From assembly GCA_903871875.1 (NCBI GenBank), contig CAIQIR010000019.1, positions 17,512-81,511 of the forward strand: DNA of 64,000 bases, written 5' to 3'. The stretch comes from an uncultured Schlesneria sp. Lineage in GTDB: Bacteria > Planctomycetota > Planctomycetia > Planctomycetales > Planctomycetaceae. The notes beneath the pieces are model-generated. The model was not told where the DNA came from. It searched no databases and saw nothing but the letters and a program-made list of their open reading frames with translations. Shown here in pieces: positions 44,767 to 54,490 of the stretch; position 1 is the stretch's first letter; each line of letters begins with the position of its first letter. A program made the translations under genes and the position numbers.

Positions 44767-45747
44767 TTATGCAATCTGGACAACGACTTTTCCGAACACG
44801 TTTCCCCTCAGTTTTTCAAACGCGGCAGGCACGTCTTCCAGTGAAAACCGATCGTCGATGATCGGTCGGACTTGAGAACTGTTCAGGAGTTCCACGATTC
44901 GTTTCCAAGCCGCTTGGGCCTTTGCGGGTGAATCGTCCGTTACGAGAACTCCGTGAATCGACGCACGTTTGAACATTAACGCCGGAATGGAGATGTTGCA
45001 TTCGACTCCGGCCAGTACACCCAGGACGCTGACTCGACCGTGAATACCGAGTAAATGCAAAGCACTGGACAACAGCGGGCCGCCCACCGTCTCCACCACC
45101 AGCGAAACCCCCTTTACTTTGAGAGCTTCAAAAATCTGTTCTTTGAGGTGAGGGGCCTCAGGAGAGAAAACGAAGTGCGCCCCCAGTTCGAGTAGGCGCT
45201 GTTGTTTTTCGGTGGAACGCGACAGGGCAACGACGGTTGCTCCATAGGCTCGCGCCAATTGAACGGCGGCCAGACCGACACCGCCTGAAGCGCCGGTAAT
45301 CACAACCGGTTGTCCCGGTTGCAGGCCGCCGATATCAACCAGGGCCTTCCATGCTGTCTGGTAGACAAGCGGTGCAGCAGCCGCTTCCGCGTCGCTCCAG
45401 CCCGCAGGTTTACGAGCGAGATTTTCTGCGGCGATCCACTGCTGATCGCAAAGCGTTCCATGTTCGAGATTTGTTGTAGACGACTGAAGAACCACGACCT
45501 CGTCGCCGGGTTTCCAGATTCCCTTTGCGTCACCTTGAACGACAACCCCAAAGGCGTCACGTCCGGCGATAAAAGGGGGCCGGGGGCCACCCGGATAACG
45601 GCCTTCAATCTGATAATTGTCGGCAGGGTTCAGGCCGACCGCACGCACTTTGATGAGCACCTGTTCTGGCTGACCTGGCCGGAGTTCGATGTCCGACAAT
45701 TTCGTGTTCGGCCAACCGCCGGGAGAAGACGTGACGAGCGCTCGCAT
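44767..45747 (-). CDS. MDR-family NADPH:quinone-oxidoreductase-like enzyme
   Basis: A 326-residue medium-chain dehydrogenase/reductase of the zinc-independent quinone oxidoreductase type. The GroES-like N-terminus includes KVRAVGLNPADNYQIEG and PFIAGRDAFGVV. The Rossmann motif is ITGASGGVGLAAVQLARAYGA, and the tail is FGKVVVQIA. Structural-zinc cysteines are absent, as in the QOR group. The substrate is probably a quinone or an enone. A shared neighbourhood with the Gfo/Idh gene (about 100 bp, same strand) may be accidental because a strong terminator separates them. Confidence 0.9.
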   Translation of the reverse strand: MRALVTSSPGGWPNTKLSDIELRPGQPEQVLIKVRAVGLNPADNYQIEGRYPGGPRPPFIAGRDAFGVVVQGDAKGIWKPGDEVVVLQSSTTNLEHGTLCDQQWIAAENLARKPAGWSDAEAAAAPLVYQTAWKALVDIGGLQPGQPVVITGASGGVGLAAVQLARAYGATVVALSRSTEKQQRLLELGAHFVFSPEAPHLKEQIFEALKVKGVSLVVETVGGPLLSSALHLLGIHGRVSVLGVLAGVECNISIPALMFKRASIHGVLVTDDSPAKAQAAWKRIVELLNSSQVRPIIDDRFSLEDVPAAFEKLRGNVFGKVVVQIA

Positions 45748-45794
45748 AATGATCGTCCACAGTAGTAAAAGTCATCGTCAACCAAACGCAACAA

Positions 45795-45820
45795 GGCCCG
45801 GTTTACCAAGAAACCGGGCC
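45795..45820 (-). terminator. Strong hairpin terminator after the Gfo/Idh gene
   Basis: GGCCCGGTTT-accaag-AAACCGGGCC is a perfect 10-bp stem with a 6-nt loop. It starts 33 bp after the stop of the minus-strand Gfo/Idh gene and before the MDR start. The following T-tract on the minus strand is weak (TTGTTGCGTTT), but the stem is strong enough for a rho-independent-type terminator. Confidence 0.75.
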
Positions 45821-45853
45821 CTGCGCCGACTTATTCAGTCAACCAGCTGTGTC

Positions 45854-47185
45854 TTACAACTCGAAACCCGCGCGGTATTCACGAGTGATGTACTGATTGC
45901 TGGCTTCATCATTGGTGATCTTCATCTTTTCACCATCCCACATCACCTTTTTGCCGGCTCGCATGGCGACGTTGCCCAGCAGCACGGTTTCTGTCAAGCG
46001 GCCTGCGTAGGAGAAGTTCGACGCCGCCAATTCGGGCTTGTTTTGCTTGATGGCGTTGGCGAACTCGGTGAAATGGCCCGGTGAAACGATGTATTCGGGC
46101 TTCTTCAGATCCTTGAAGTTGTCTTTCGGCAAAATCACGTATTCTTCGTGGTAATCCTTGGGAGAGAAAATCCGGCCTTTTTCTCCGATGACCAGCGAAC
46201 CGCTGGCTCCCATCGTTTCACCCAGCAATAGGGCTTCGTCCGGGCGGTTACCGCCGTCGTACCAGTTCAGCGTGCAGGGGCCGAACTTGCCGCGTGGTCC
46301 GAATTCGAACTTGATCATCGATCGTTTGGGGTACGATTCGTTACGGGCTTCGCCTTCCCAAGCGGGATCGGGGAACGCTTCGATGCTGATGGGATTGAAC
46401 AGCTCCAGGGCCTTCACCGACATATTCATCGTGTGACAAGCCATGTCGCCCAGCGCACCGGTTCCGAAGTCCAGCCAGCCGCGCCAAGCAAACGGCAGGT
46501 AGGCGGGATTGTAGGGACGTTCTTTGGCAGGGCCGAGGAACAGATCCCAGTGAATGTGCGGCGGGCAAACGGGTTTGTCTTCCGGTCGTCCACCACCTTG
46601 AGCCCAAATGGGACGATTGGTCCAAATGTGGATCTCTTTCACTTCGCCAATGTCGCCTCGGCGAATGACTTCCACAGCTTCGCGCAAACCACCGCTCGAA
46701 GTTCCCTGATTACCCATCTGGGTACAGAGTTTCTTTTCTGCGGCCAATTCTCGCATCATTCGGGCTTCCGCGACGGTGTAAGTCAGCGGCTTCTGGCAGA
46801 AGCAGTGCTTGCCCATCTTCATGGCGCGAATGGCGGCGGGGGCGTGGCTATGGTCTGGCGTGCTGACAGTCACGGCGTCAATCTGGCCACCGATTTCGTC
46901 GAGCATTTTGCGATAGTCGACGAACGTCTTTGCCTGTGGAAATCGTGCGGCCGCCTTTTCGAGACGCTCTTCATCAATGTCACACAACGCAACGATATGT
47001 CCATGTCGGCCAGCGTCGTCACGATCGCTGCGGCCTTTTCCTTCGACCCCGATGCATGCAAAACGAATTTCTTCGTTCGCAGATTTTTCTTGGGTCCACC
47101 CTTGGCTGGAAGAACTCACCCAATAGGCTGCGGCGAGCGCGGACGACTGTTGGAGAAATTCTCGACGTGAAGACTTTTGACTCAT
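45854..47185 (-). CDS. Tat-exported Gfo/Idh/MocA-family oxidoreductase
   Basis: A 443-residue NAD(P)-dependent oxidoreductase fused to a Tat signal (SRREFLQQSSALAAAYW). The Rossmann N-terminal domain includes IRFACIGVEGKGRSD and VALCDIDEERLE. The family motif reads CFCQKPLTY, with Gln where most members have Glu (EKP). The C-terminal domain includes AWRGWLDFGTGALGDMACHTMN, common in planctomycete sugar-type members. The ATG at 47185 has AGGGAG 6 nt upstream. It probably acts on a sugar or polyol derivative in the periplasm. It is divergent from the SDR gene. Confidence 0.93.
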   Translation of the reverse strand: MSQKSSRREFLQQSSALAAAYWVSSSSQGWTQEKSANEEIRFACIGVEGKGRSDRDDAGRHGHIVALCDIDEERLEKAAARFPQAKTFVDYRKMLDEIGGQIDAVTVSTPDHSHAPAAIRAMKMGKHCFCQKPLTYTVAEARMMRELAAEKKLCTQMGNQGTSSGGLREAVEVIRRGDIGEVKEIHIWTNRPIWAQGGGRPEDKPVCPPHIHWDLFLGPAKERPYNPAYLPFAWRGWLDFGTGALGDMACHTMNMSVKALELFNPISIEAFPDPAWEGEARNESYPKRSMIKFEFGPRGKFGPCTLNWYDGGNRPDEALLLGETMGASGSLVIGEKGRIFSPKDYHEEYVILPKDNFKDLKKPEYIVSPGHFTEFANAIKQNKPELAASNFSYAGRLTETVLLGNVAMRAGKKVMWDGEKMKITNDEASNQYITREYRAGFEL

Positions 47186-47352
47186 CGGCGGCTCCCTCAA
47201 TAGATTATGACGACGACACTACGGATTTGAAGAACGACCCGGTTGGTTCTTGCGTTCCTTCTATGATAGTCTTGCCTCGTATGGATCAACAGTGATCAAT
47301 CCAAAAAAAGCGGATGCGGACCACGATTTGCGGCATGACGAAGGGATGGCCA

Positions 47353-48162
47353 ATGGATCTTCATCTGACGGGAAGTGTGGCAATCGTCACAGGTGGTGCG
47401 AGCGGCATCGGACTGGCATGCGCCATGGAGTTAGCTCGCGAAGGCTGCCGCGTTGCCCTGTGGGACATTTCTCCTTCCGTGACAGACGTTGCTGCCGAGT
47501 TGAGTTCCAATTTTCAGGTTCCCGCTTGTGGTCTGATCGTTGATGTCAGCCAGTTGGAAAATATCGAATCGGCCGTCGATCAAACTGAGCAGAAAATGGG
47601 GCCGATCGATGTCGTCGTGCATGCCGCCGCCGTGACGTCGGGCAAGTTTGGATTTCCCTTTACGAATGTCCCTGCGACGGCATGGCGTCGAGTGCTGGAT
47701 GTCAACGTGGTCGGGATGGCGAACCTCGCGCAGTCGATGGCATCGCGGATGGTACCTCGTCGACGCGGGGCGTTCGTTTTCGTCGCGTCGGTGGCGGGGC
47801 AAATCGGTTCCCAAACCGATCCGCCGTACAGCGCCAGCAAGGCCGCGAATATCAATTTCGCTCAGTGCATGGCCAAAGACCTGGCTCCGCACGGGATCCG
47901 CGTCAATACGATCTGTCCCGGGATGGTTCAGACCCCTTTGAATCGATCCGTGTGGCAAGCCTGGAACGATCAACAACCGGTGGAACTGCGTCGATCGTAT
48001 GAGGATTGGGCGAACGAAAAAGTCAGAAATGTTGTCCCGCTCGGACGTTGGCAACAGCCGCAGGATGTGGCCAATCTGGTTGCGTTTCTCGCTTCCGATC
48101 GTGCTTCCGAAATGACGGGGCAGACCATCAATGTTGACGGCGGATTTGTCATGCATTGGTAG
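47353..48162 (+). CDS. Short-chain dehydrogenase/reductase (SDR)
   Basis: A 269-residue classical SDR. The nucleotide motif is TGGASGIG (residues 13-20). The catalytic Ser146 and Tyr159-x3-Lys163 lie in SVAGQIGSQTDPPYSASKAA, and the C-terminus has the usual GQTINVDGGFVM. The ATG at 47353 with AAGGGA upstream is preferred over an earlier in-frame start at 47314. The substrate is probably a sugar or 3-oxoacyl-type compound but cannot be told. It is divergent from the Gfo/Idh gene. Confidence 0.94.
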   Translation: MDLHLTGSVAIVTGGASGIGLACAMELAREGCRVALWDISPSVTDVAAELSSNFQVPACGLIVDVSQLENIESAVDQTEQKMGPIDVVVHAAAVTSGKFGFPFTNVPATAWRRVLDVNVVGMANLAQSMASRMVPRRRGAFVFVASVAGQIGSQTDPPYSASKAANINFAQCMAKDLAPHGIRVNTICPGMVQTPLNRSVWQAWNDQQPVELRRSYEDWANEKVRNVVPLGRWQQPQDVANLVAFLASDRASEMTGQTINVDGGFVMHW

Positions 48163-48280
48163 TTGCCAAATTGAAAATTCAATGGCGATGCGCGACCAGT
48201 GGCAATTCGTCACCGTTTCAGATTCGGCAATCGACAAGTTCCCCGCTGAATTGCCGTAGACGCCGGATCATAATCCTGAT

Positions 48281-48949
48281 CTATGACCACAGACTTTGCC
48301 AATTCTCTGGAAAGGCGCTCGATACGGTTATCGGCTCTTTGGTCGTTGGATGAGCAAATGTCAAGGCGGACGCGTGAAGCGCGATGAATCCGTCGACCCG
48401 GGTCCGCGAACCGTATTTGCCATCGCCGACGATGGGCCAGCCGCGCGAGGCCAGTTGCACGCGAATTTGATGACTGCGACCGGTCAGCGGTCGAATCTCC
48501 AACAGGGCGAAACGTCCGAGTTGCTCCAATCGTTCGTACGACAGCGAGCATTCCTGGCCTGAATGGGGATCGGATGTAACGGACACTTTGTTGAGATCAC
48601 GGTCTTTGACGAGTCGATCGTGTAACTCTCCCTGCCGTGCGGCCACTGTTCCTTCGACCAAAGCCAGATAGACCTTTTCGGTACTATGAACACGAAATTG
48701 CTCTGATAACCGACTGGCCCCTTTGCTCGTACGGGCGAACAAAACGACTCCGGAAACGGGACGATCGAGTCGATGGACGACGCCCACGAAGACGTTTCCA
48801 GGTTTCTGATATTTTTCCCGCAGATATTCTCTGACGGAATCGACCAGTGTTGGCTCACCCGTGTGATCACCCATCGTTAACAGACCCGCAGGCTTATCAA
48901 CGGCAAGGCAATGATTGTCTTCGTAAAGTACAAAAGGGTGGGGCGTCAC
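48281..48949 (-). CDS. RluA-family pseudouridine synthase
   Basis: A 222-residue RNA pseudouridine synthase. The catalytic motif is HRLDRPVSG (Asp62). Flanking family blocks are CLAVDKPAGLLTMGDHTG, then GVVLFARTSKGASRLSEQFR, and the later RPLTGRSHQIRVQLA with KYGS. There is no N-terminal S4 domain. The target site in rRNA or tRNA cannot be told. It is convergent with the SDR gene. Confidence 0.94.
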   Translation of the reverse strand: MTPHPFVLYEDNHCLAVDKPAGLLTMGDHTGEPTLVDSVREYLREKYQKPGNVFVGVVHRLDRPVSGVVLFARTSKGASRLSEQFRVHSTEKVYLALVEGTVAARQGELHDRLVKDRDLNKVSVTSDPHSGQECSLSYERLEQLGRFALLEIRPLTGRSHQIRVQLASRGWPIVGDGKYGSRTRVDGFIALHASALTFAHPTTKEPITVSSAFPENWQSLWS

Positions 48950-49389
48950 AGGATTCGTTTGATTCTATTCGGCGGACGTTGAGTGTTTTCGCGATCGTCC
49001 AAGCATTTTAGCGGTTGCCGGCATTAATTGCCCATCATCGCCCTGCGGGATCGGCGTTTCAAACCGGGCGACGATGCCGGTCGTCCCTTTATCGAGAGCT
49101 CATTCGCCCAATTGGCACCGGATTGCCTCTGAGTCCTGAGTAAGAGGTTTTACGAGCGAGTCCCGTATCGTAACACCATTGAGTCAACATCAATTGATGT
49201 CGCAGGACGTCAGTCGAGGCACGCCGTTCGTGTGTGCCGTCGCCTTCGCTGCGAACAATCAAATGTGTTGTCCGCTTCGCAAAATCAAGAATTCGCACAG
49301 CGCGACCGGTACGAGAATGTTTGGATGAGTAGAATACTGGCGGCTGTCAGTAAGGTGTCGCCGTTCAGCGGGAAAGCGGACTCGCCATT
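48950..49389. other. Intergenic region (440 bp), no gene recognised
   Basis: Divergent region between the pseudouridine synthase gene (minus) and the DUF983 gene (plus). Minus-strand frames of 69-83 codons have no signature. It must contain both outward promoters. No repeat or RNA gene stood out. Confidence 0.4.
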
Positions 49390-49830
49390 TTGTCCCGCGG
49401 TGCTGTGAAGGAAAATCCATTGGCTGAACTCAGTTACGGGACACTGGTGTCGCGAGCGATTCGATTGCGTTGTCCACGTTGTGGCATCGGCCCGCTGTTC
49501 AAGAATTTCATCACGATGCATGAGCGGTGCCCCCAATGCTCACTCAAGTACGAGCGTGCGCCGGGGTACTTTCTGGGGTCGGCCTACGTCAATTACGGGT
49601 TTATGGCGATCACGACGACGTCAATGTATATGGGGCTGCACTATGGTGCCGAAATCTCCAACGAGACACTCACGGTTCCTCTGTTGGTTTATTGCATCGC
49701 GATGCCATTGATTCTATTTCGGTACGCTCGTGCATGGTGGTTGGCCATGGACTGCTATTGCGATCCTACCAGCTTCGGACTTCACAGCGATCCTTCACCG
49801 AAACCGGCGTCGAATACCCCGAAAACGTAG
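49390..49830 (+). CDS. DUF983 zinc-ribbon membrane protein
   Basis: A protein of up to 146 residues of the DUF983 type. Two CxxC pairs (RCPRCGIGPLF and ERCPQCSLKYER) form a zinc ribbon, followed by two hydrophobic segments (VNYGFMAITTTSMYMGLHYG and TVPLLVYCIAMPLILF). The function of this family is unknown. The start is uncertain: TTG at 49390 or GTG at 49405 are the only options before the conserved part, neither with a good ribosome site. Confidence 0.85.
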   Translation: MSRGAVKENPLAELSYGTLVSRAIRLRCPRCGIGPLFKNFITMHERCPQCSLKYERAPGYFLGSAYVNYGFMAITTTSMYMGLHYGAEISNETLTVPLLVYCIAMPLILFRYARAWWLAMDCYCDPTSFGLHSDPSPKPASNTPKT

Positions 49831-49867
49831 ACCTGTCGGTCAATCGAACGTCTCGGCTTCCGCGCGA

Positions 49868-50374
49868 TTACGGCGTGCCGGGAAGCGTCGCGACGAGATC
49901 GTTGACCAGTTTTGACAACTGCTCGTGCGTCAGTTGCAATGGAACGGGAATGCGATTGCCACTGACGCTGTCATTCCGAAAGCGTCGCAGAGAAAAACGA
50001 CCCGCGCCCTGAGACGAGAGCATCACTTCATAGTACTTCGTCGTTCCCGCTGCTGATTTGTCTGGCGGCGTCGACCGGATCAACACCTGGTTTCCCTGGG
50101 CGTCGTACTCAAGTGGGCCGAGGTTTTCGAGCAGGTAGGTTACTCGACGGCATAGATCTTTGGCCCAGTTCTTCAGCGTATCGAGCGTTGCCGCACCCAG
50201 AGACGGGACTTCCAGTCTTAGTTCTTCGCACGAAACGCCAAGAGATTCCACGGCGAGCAGATCGACCGCCAACGTGATCCCACTGCCGTCGGAGACCACG
50301 ACGGTTTTCGGCGGGACAAACGTCTGCCCCAGCAGCGGATTCAACGCCGCAGACAGATCGAGACTCAACGACAT
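49868..50374 (-). CDS. Hypothetical protein
   Basis: A 168-residue soluble protein of unknown function. The start MSLSLDLSAALNPLLGQTF is followed by alternating strand/helix segments (VVSDGSGITLAVDLLAVESLGVS, then LDTLKNWAKDLCRRVTYLLENLG). The C-terminus is rich in basic residues and ends LSKLVNDLVATLPGTP. No domain is recognised. It lies downstream of the MFS gene on the same strand, 183 bp away. Confidence 0.55.
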   Translation of the reverse strand: MSLSLDLSAALNPLLGQTFVPPKTVVVSDGSGITLAVDLLAVESLGVSCEELRLEVPSLGAATLDTLKNWAKDLCRRVTYLLENLGPLEYDAQGNQVLIRSTPPDKSAAGTTKYYEVMLSSQGAGRFSLRRFRNDSVSGNRIPVPLQLTHEQLSKLVNDLVATLPGTP

Positions 50375-50557
50375 AACACCCCTCCGTCAACTTGGCCGCT
50401 CAAAGGCATTCTTCTCTTCGAGTCAAACATGACACGCCTCTGGCACGTGGAATGGGATCTCCCCCATTCGGCGTGACAACTTGGTGTACTCGGAATTGTC
50501 GAGCGACGCCACAGTAATTGACTCCGACATGTAACCAGATGCCTGACTGACGATTGT

Positions 50558-51850
50558 TCATCGGCATTGATCAACTGACGACAATTGATCATGGGGAACC
50601 CAGACAATCACCAGTGCTCCAATGAAATAGATTAATCCACAGATTGCACCCACTCGAGGATACGAGCCATCCAGCAGTGCGAAGAGGGCTCCCGCCGCGA
50701 GAACGCCAAATGCCGTTGCAAACCGACCTGTATTATAGGCGATACCCGCTCCTGTGGCTCGAACATGAATCGGAAAAAGATTCGGCAGGTAGAGTGGCAA
50801 CCAGCCGAAAAACAGCGTTGCCACAAATGCCTGGGCGAAAACGATCGCCAGGAACCCGGGTTTTAGAGGTGCCGTTCCCAGAAACAAAACCAGCGTCAGG
50901 ATTGTCGCACCCACGCTGATCAACGCGTAGGACCGCTTTGGCCCGAGCCAGGCCGCAATTTGGGCACCGGAAAAACTGCCGATGACGGCTCCTAATGCCC
51001 ACCAGCCCTGGACGGTCGCTTTGTAGCCGGGCTGAATCGTCTTTCCGACCGCGTCGGCCCAGGGGATCATCCATTTACTGGCTGCCCACGCGCCCACCAG
51101 CGGAATCGATCCGAGCAGGATTCCCACCAGAGTCGTTCGAAGAAGTGGCGGTCGAAACAGTTCGAACAAGATGGAATAGCGGGGACCAGATGAAATCGTT
51201 GTCGGATTGTCATCGGACAAACTCTGCTCACGACGCCGATTTCTGGCGGCTAGCCAGGCTGGCGATTCGGGTAAGGCGATCAGTACCAGCAGACCGAGTA
51301 GTGCCGGGGCCGATGCGAGATGAAACAGCCAACGCCACGAGTCGGCGGTGATCGGCCAGATTCGGGCCACTTGGGACAGCAATAAGATTCCCGAATTCAA
51401 TGCGGCGCCCATCAATCCCGCGATCGTCGGTTTCAATTTGTCCGGCCAGCATTCGGCGACCAATGCCACCGCATTGGGCCAAACTCCGCCGACCCCCAAG
51501 CCGACAAGAAATCGCAGCCACAGCATTTCTTCCTGGGTTCGAGCGAATGCTCCCATGCCGGCAAATACGGAATAGAACAGGATGCTGATCCCCATGGCAC
51601 GAGATCGTCCAATGGAATCACCCAACCGCCCCAGAACGATCCCACCGATTGCGGCACCCAGCATGAGTGCGGCGGTGAATCTCGCGAACCAATCGCCTCC
51701 GGCGACGGGGGAATAGGCGTCGCCAAGCAGTGATTGCGAAACCGAGAGCGACGCGACAGGCATCAACCCCAGTTCCACGCCGTCGAATAGCAGTCCGCAG
51801 ATGGATGCCAAAAGGACTGCATATCGGGCTGGTTTCGAAAGAGGGATCAT
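50558..51850 (-). CDS. MFS transporter, coupled to a dehydrogenase gene
   Basis: A 430-residue major facilitator with 12 predicted helices. Motif A is GRLGDSIGRSRAMG in loop 2-3. Other blocks are WLRFLVGLGVGGVWPNAVALV and ATGAGIAYNTGRFATAFG, as in the sugar/aromatic-acid symporter groups. The ATG overlaps the stop of the preceding dehydrogenase gene (ATGA), so the transported compound is probably related to that enzyme's substrate, for example a hydroxy acid or sugar acid. Confidence 0.9.
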   Translation of the reverse strand: MIPLSKPARYAVLLASICGLLFDGVELGLMPVASLSVSQSLLGDAYSPVAGGDWFARFTAALMLGAAIGGIVLGRLGDSIGRSRAMGISILFYSVFAGMGAFARTQEEMLWLRFLVGLGVGGVWPNAVALVAECWPDKLKPTIAGLMGAALNSGILLLSQVARIWPITADSWRWLFHLASAPALLGLLVLIALPESPAWLAARNRRREQSLSDDNPTTISSGPRYSILFELFRPPLLRTTLVGILLGSIPLVGAWAASKWMIPWADAVGKTIQPGYKATVQGWWALGAVIGSFSGAQIAAWLGPKRSYALISVGATILTLVLFLGTAPLKPGFLAIVFAQAFVATLFFGWLPLYLPNLFPIHVRATGAGIAYNTGRFATAFGVLAAGALFALLDGSYPRVGAICGLIYFIGALVIVWVPHDQLSSVDQCR

Positions 51851-52782
51851 TCGGCATCCGCCTCGCGACGCCCTGCGGCGATGGCGGCGACAATCGCGGA
51901 GTTATCCAATTGCCCCAAGCCCATCTGTTCGGCCCGCTCGAGGAGCATGCGATGAGTTTCCGTGAGCGGCAGATAGGATTCTGTCCCGGCGGCCGACAGG
52001 ATCAATTGCACGTCTTTAAGATGCTGGGAGAGCCTCGCTTGGGGCGTAAAATCGCCCCTCAGCATTTTTTCTCCCTTAGTGTCCATAATCCGCGAATACG
52101 ACATGCTTTCTCGCAAAATCTGCAGCGTCTTGTCGAGATCCATGTCGAGATGCCTGGCAAAGCAAAGTCCCTCGGCCAGTGCCGCTCGATTCAGTCCCAA
52201 GACCAGATTGGTGACCAGCTTCGTTCGCGCGCCACTTCCTGGGACGCCGGTGTGAAAAGTCTTCTCGGCCAGGCAGCGGAAAAGATCCTCGCAGTTCCGA
52301 TATCCCGCTGCCGTCGCGCCGACCAGGATCACTGCTTGTCCGTTTCTCAACTGTTCGCTGCTGCCTGATACGGTCGCGTCGACGTATTCGATTCCCCGCT
52401 GGGACAGGGATACCGATTGGGTCACCGCCGCATTGGGATCTCCCGTCGACATATCGATGATGATTTGTCCGCCGCGCAAGACCGATTCGGCCGATTCCAG
52501 GACCTCGGCCACTGCCACATGAGACGGCAAACTCAGCACGACTCGATGACAGTTCGCCATCACCTCAGCGATTCCGCTGGCGATCGTACCGCGGGGGAGA
52601 TTCAAGACGTGACAACGATCGGGAACCAGGTCCCAGCCACAGACGTCGTGACCAGCGCCCATCAGACGCTCGGCCAGTGCCGTACCCATTAACCCCACGC
52701 CGATCAAACCGACCGTTTGCGACGGTCGATTCTGCGGTTCGTGCTCGATGGTACTGTCGATCTTGATTCGCCAATCGGTCAT
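51847..52782 (-). CDS. NAD(P)-dependent beta-hydroxyacid dehydrogenase (HIBADH family)
   Basis: A 311-residue enzyme of the 3-hydroxyisobutyrate/tartronate-semialdehyde reductase family. The N-terminal Rossmann motif is GLIGVGLMGTALAERL. The substrate-binding block is YVDATVSGSSEQLRNG. The catalytic Lys lies in GSGARTKLVTNLVLGLN, and the C-terminal block KDVQLILSAAG is typical. It is encoded first and overlaps the MFS gene by ATGA, suggesting joint uptake and reduction or oxidation of a small hydroxy acid. The first 20 residues are an extra tail before the Rossmann fold. Confidence 0.93.
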   Translation of the reverse strand: MTDWRIKIDSTIEHEPQNRPSQTVGLIGVGLMGTALAERLMGAGHDVCGWDLVPDRCHVLNLPRGTIASGIAEVMANCHRVVLSLPSHVAVAEVLESAESVLRGGQIIIDMSTGDPNAAVTQSVSLSQRGIEYVDATVSGSSEQLRNGQAVILVGATAAGYRNCEDLFRCLAEKTFHTGVPGSGARTKLVTNLVLGLNRAALAEGLCFARHLDMDLDKTLQILRESMSYSRIMDTKGEKMLRGDFTPQARLSQHLKDVQLILSAAGTESYLPLTETHRMLLERAEQMGLGQLDNSAIVAAIAAGRREADAE

Positions 52783-52996
52783 TTGAATTCCGCACAGATC
52801 CCAGATTTGGATCGATGATCATACGGAGTGTCGCGATCGATGGCGACGTTGAAGCGAGGATCCGCGATGCCAAAATGGACTCGACGCAACCTCTCTCAGC
52901 TCTTTATTCGGCCGACGCAGCCTTATTTTTTACCGGTCATGCCACACGCACTTGGAAAGGTTGAAAATCGAGGGATGATCTGTCACATCTTGTGAG

Positions 52997-54436
52997 ATGG
53001 AACCTCAAGAAGTTTTGCAGACGTTTTTCGGTCACAAGTCGTTTCGTCCACCACAGGAAGCGATCATCCGGCGAGTGATCGGGGGCGAACATGCGCTGGT
53101 GATCATGCCCACCGGAGGCGGCAAGTCGTTGTGCTATCAGATTCCCGCGCTCATGCCGTGGGAACCGGACGCGTCATCGCGTGGAAGAACGCCACTGACA
53201 CTCGTCTTATCCCCCTTGATTGCCCTGATGAAGGATCAGGTGGATGCACTGTGTCACCGCGGAATCTCGGCGACGTTTATCAATTCCTCACTCTCGCGTG
53301 AGGAACGTGAGCGGCGTTATGCGGCCGTCGCGAACGGAGAATATCGACTGCTGTATGTTACGCCAGAACGGTTTCGCAAGTCCGAATTTGTGGACGCTCT
53401 CTCGAAACGGGACGTGCGACTGCTGGCTGTCGACGAGGCCCATTGCATCAGCGAATGGGGGCATGACTTTCGACCCGACTATACGCGGCTGCGAGACCTC
53501 CGCAGACAAATGGGCGAGCCAACCACGATTGCATTGACGGCGACGGCTACCCCTGATGTGCAACGCGACATCGTCAAACAACTGGGGCTTGATCCAGACA
53601 GCGTGCGGACGTTTCATGAAGGGATCGATCGGCCCAACTTGCAGTTGGCGGTTGACGAGGTCTGGGGTGACGACGAGAAGCTGGATCGGATGGTCGAAGT
53701 CAGACAGAAGCATTCACCCGCCGCCGGCAGTGGCATCATTTATTTTACTTTGATTAAAACTCTCGAACGATTCCGTGAGCGATTGCAGGCGTTGAAAGTG
53801 CCGCACGTGTGTTATCACGGTGACCTCGAACGGAATCAAAGGCGTCGAATTCAAAATCAGTTCATGAGCGGTGATTGCCCGCTGGTCCTGGCAACGCCCG
53901 CGTTTGGGATGGGCATCGACAAAGACAACATCCGCTTTGTGATTCATGCGGAAATTCCCGGTTCGATGGAAGCCTGGTATCAGGAAATCGGTCGAGCCGG
54001 CCGCGACGGATTACCGTCGGATTGTGTGCTGCTGTATGAGGAAGCCGATTTGCTGACTCAGATGGAGTTCTTGCGTTGGAGTAATCCTGATGCCGAATTT
54101 TATTCCCGCGTCTACGACCTGCTGATCCATCATCGTGAACAAGTTGATGCCTTTGGCTTGGAATGGATGCGAGAGAAATTGCATGCCCGACAGAAGCACG
54201 ATCGACGGCTTGAGACCGTGCTGGGCATGTTAGAACGCTATGCTGTGATCGAAGGCACGTGGGAGCCGATGCGACTGACCGTTCTAGGCCAACTGGCCAG
54301 CGAACTGACTGATCAGGAACGCCTGGCCGCGAAATTGCGTCGCGATCAGGAAAAGCTGCTCGCGCTCGTGCAATTAATCCGTCACGAGGGAGACCGTCAC
54401 GAGTACATCCACCGATATTTCGGCATCACCGAATGA
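52997..54436 (+). CDS. recQ: RecQ-family DNA helicase, lacking zinc cluster and HRDC
   Basis: A 479-residue 3'-5' DNA helicase. Walker A is MPTGGGKSLCYQIP (K43), and the DEAH box is AVDEAHCISEWGHDFRPDY (D146). Motif VI with QEIGRAGRDG is intact, and a partial RQC-like region follows. The protein stops at HRYFGITE, just where the zinc-binding four-Cys cluster normally begins, and has no HRDC domain (E. coli RecQ is about 609 residues). No frame just downstream restores a C-x2-C-x2-C pattern. It may be a natural short subtype or a truncation. It stands alone on the plus strand. Confidence 0.9.
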   Translation: MEPQEVLQTFFGHKSFRPPQEAIIRRVIGGEHALVIMPTGGGKSLCYQIPALMPWEPDASSRGRTPLTLVLSPLIALMKDQVDALCHRGISATFINSSLSREERERRYAAVANGEYRLLYVTPERFRKSEFVDALSKRDVRLLAVDEAHCISEWGHDFRPDYTRLRDLRRQMGEPTTIALTATATPDVQRDIVKQLGLDPDSVRTFHEGIDRPNLQLAVDEVWGDDEKLDRMVEVRQKHSPAAGSGIIYFTLIKTLERFRERLQALKVPHVCYHGDLERNQRRRIQNQFMSGDCPLVLATPAFGMGIDKDNIRFVIHAEIPGSMEAWYQEIGRAGRDGLPSDCVLLYEEADLLTQMEFLRWSNPDAEFYSRVYDLLIHHREQVDAFGLEWMREKLHARQKHDRRLETVLGMLERYAVIEGTWEPMRLTVLGQLASELTDQERLAAKLRRDQEKLLALVQLIRHEGDRHEYIHRYFGITE

Positions 54437-54490
54437 TCGGCTGGCCGCTGATCAATGGAACGAAGAACTCAGGCAACGCGGCAAAAAAAT

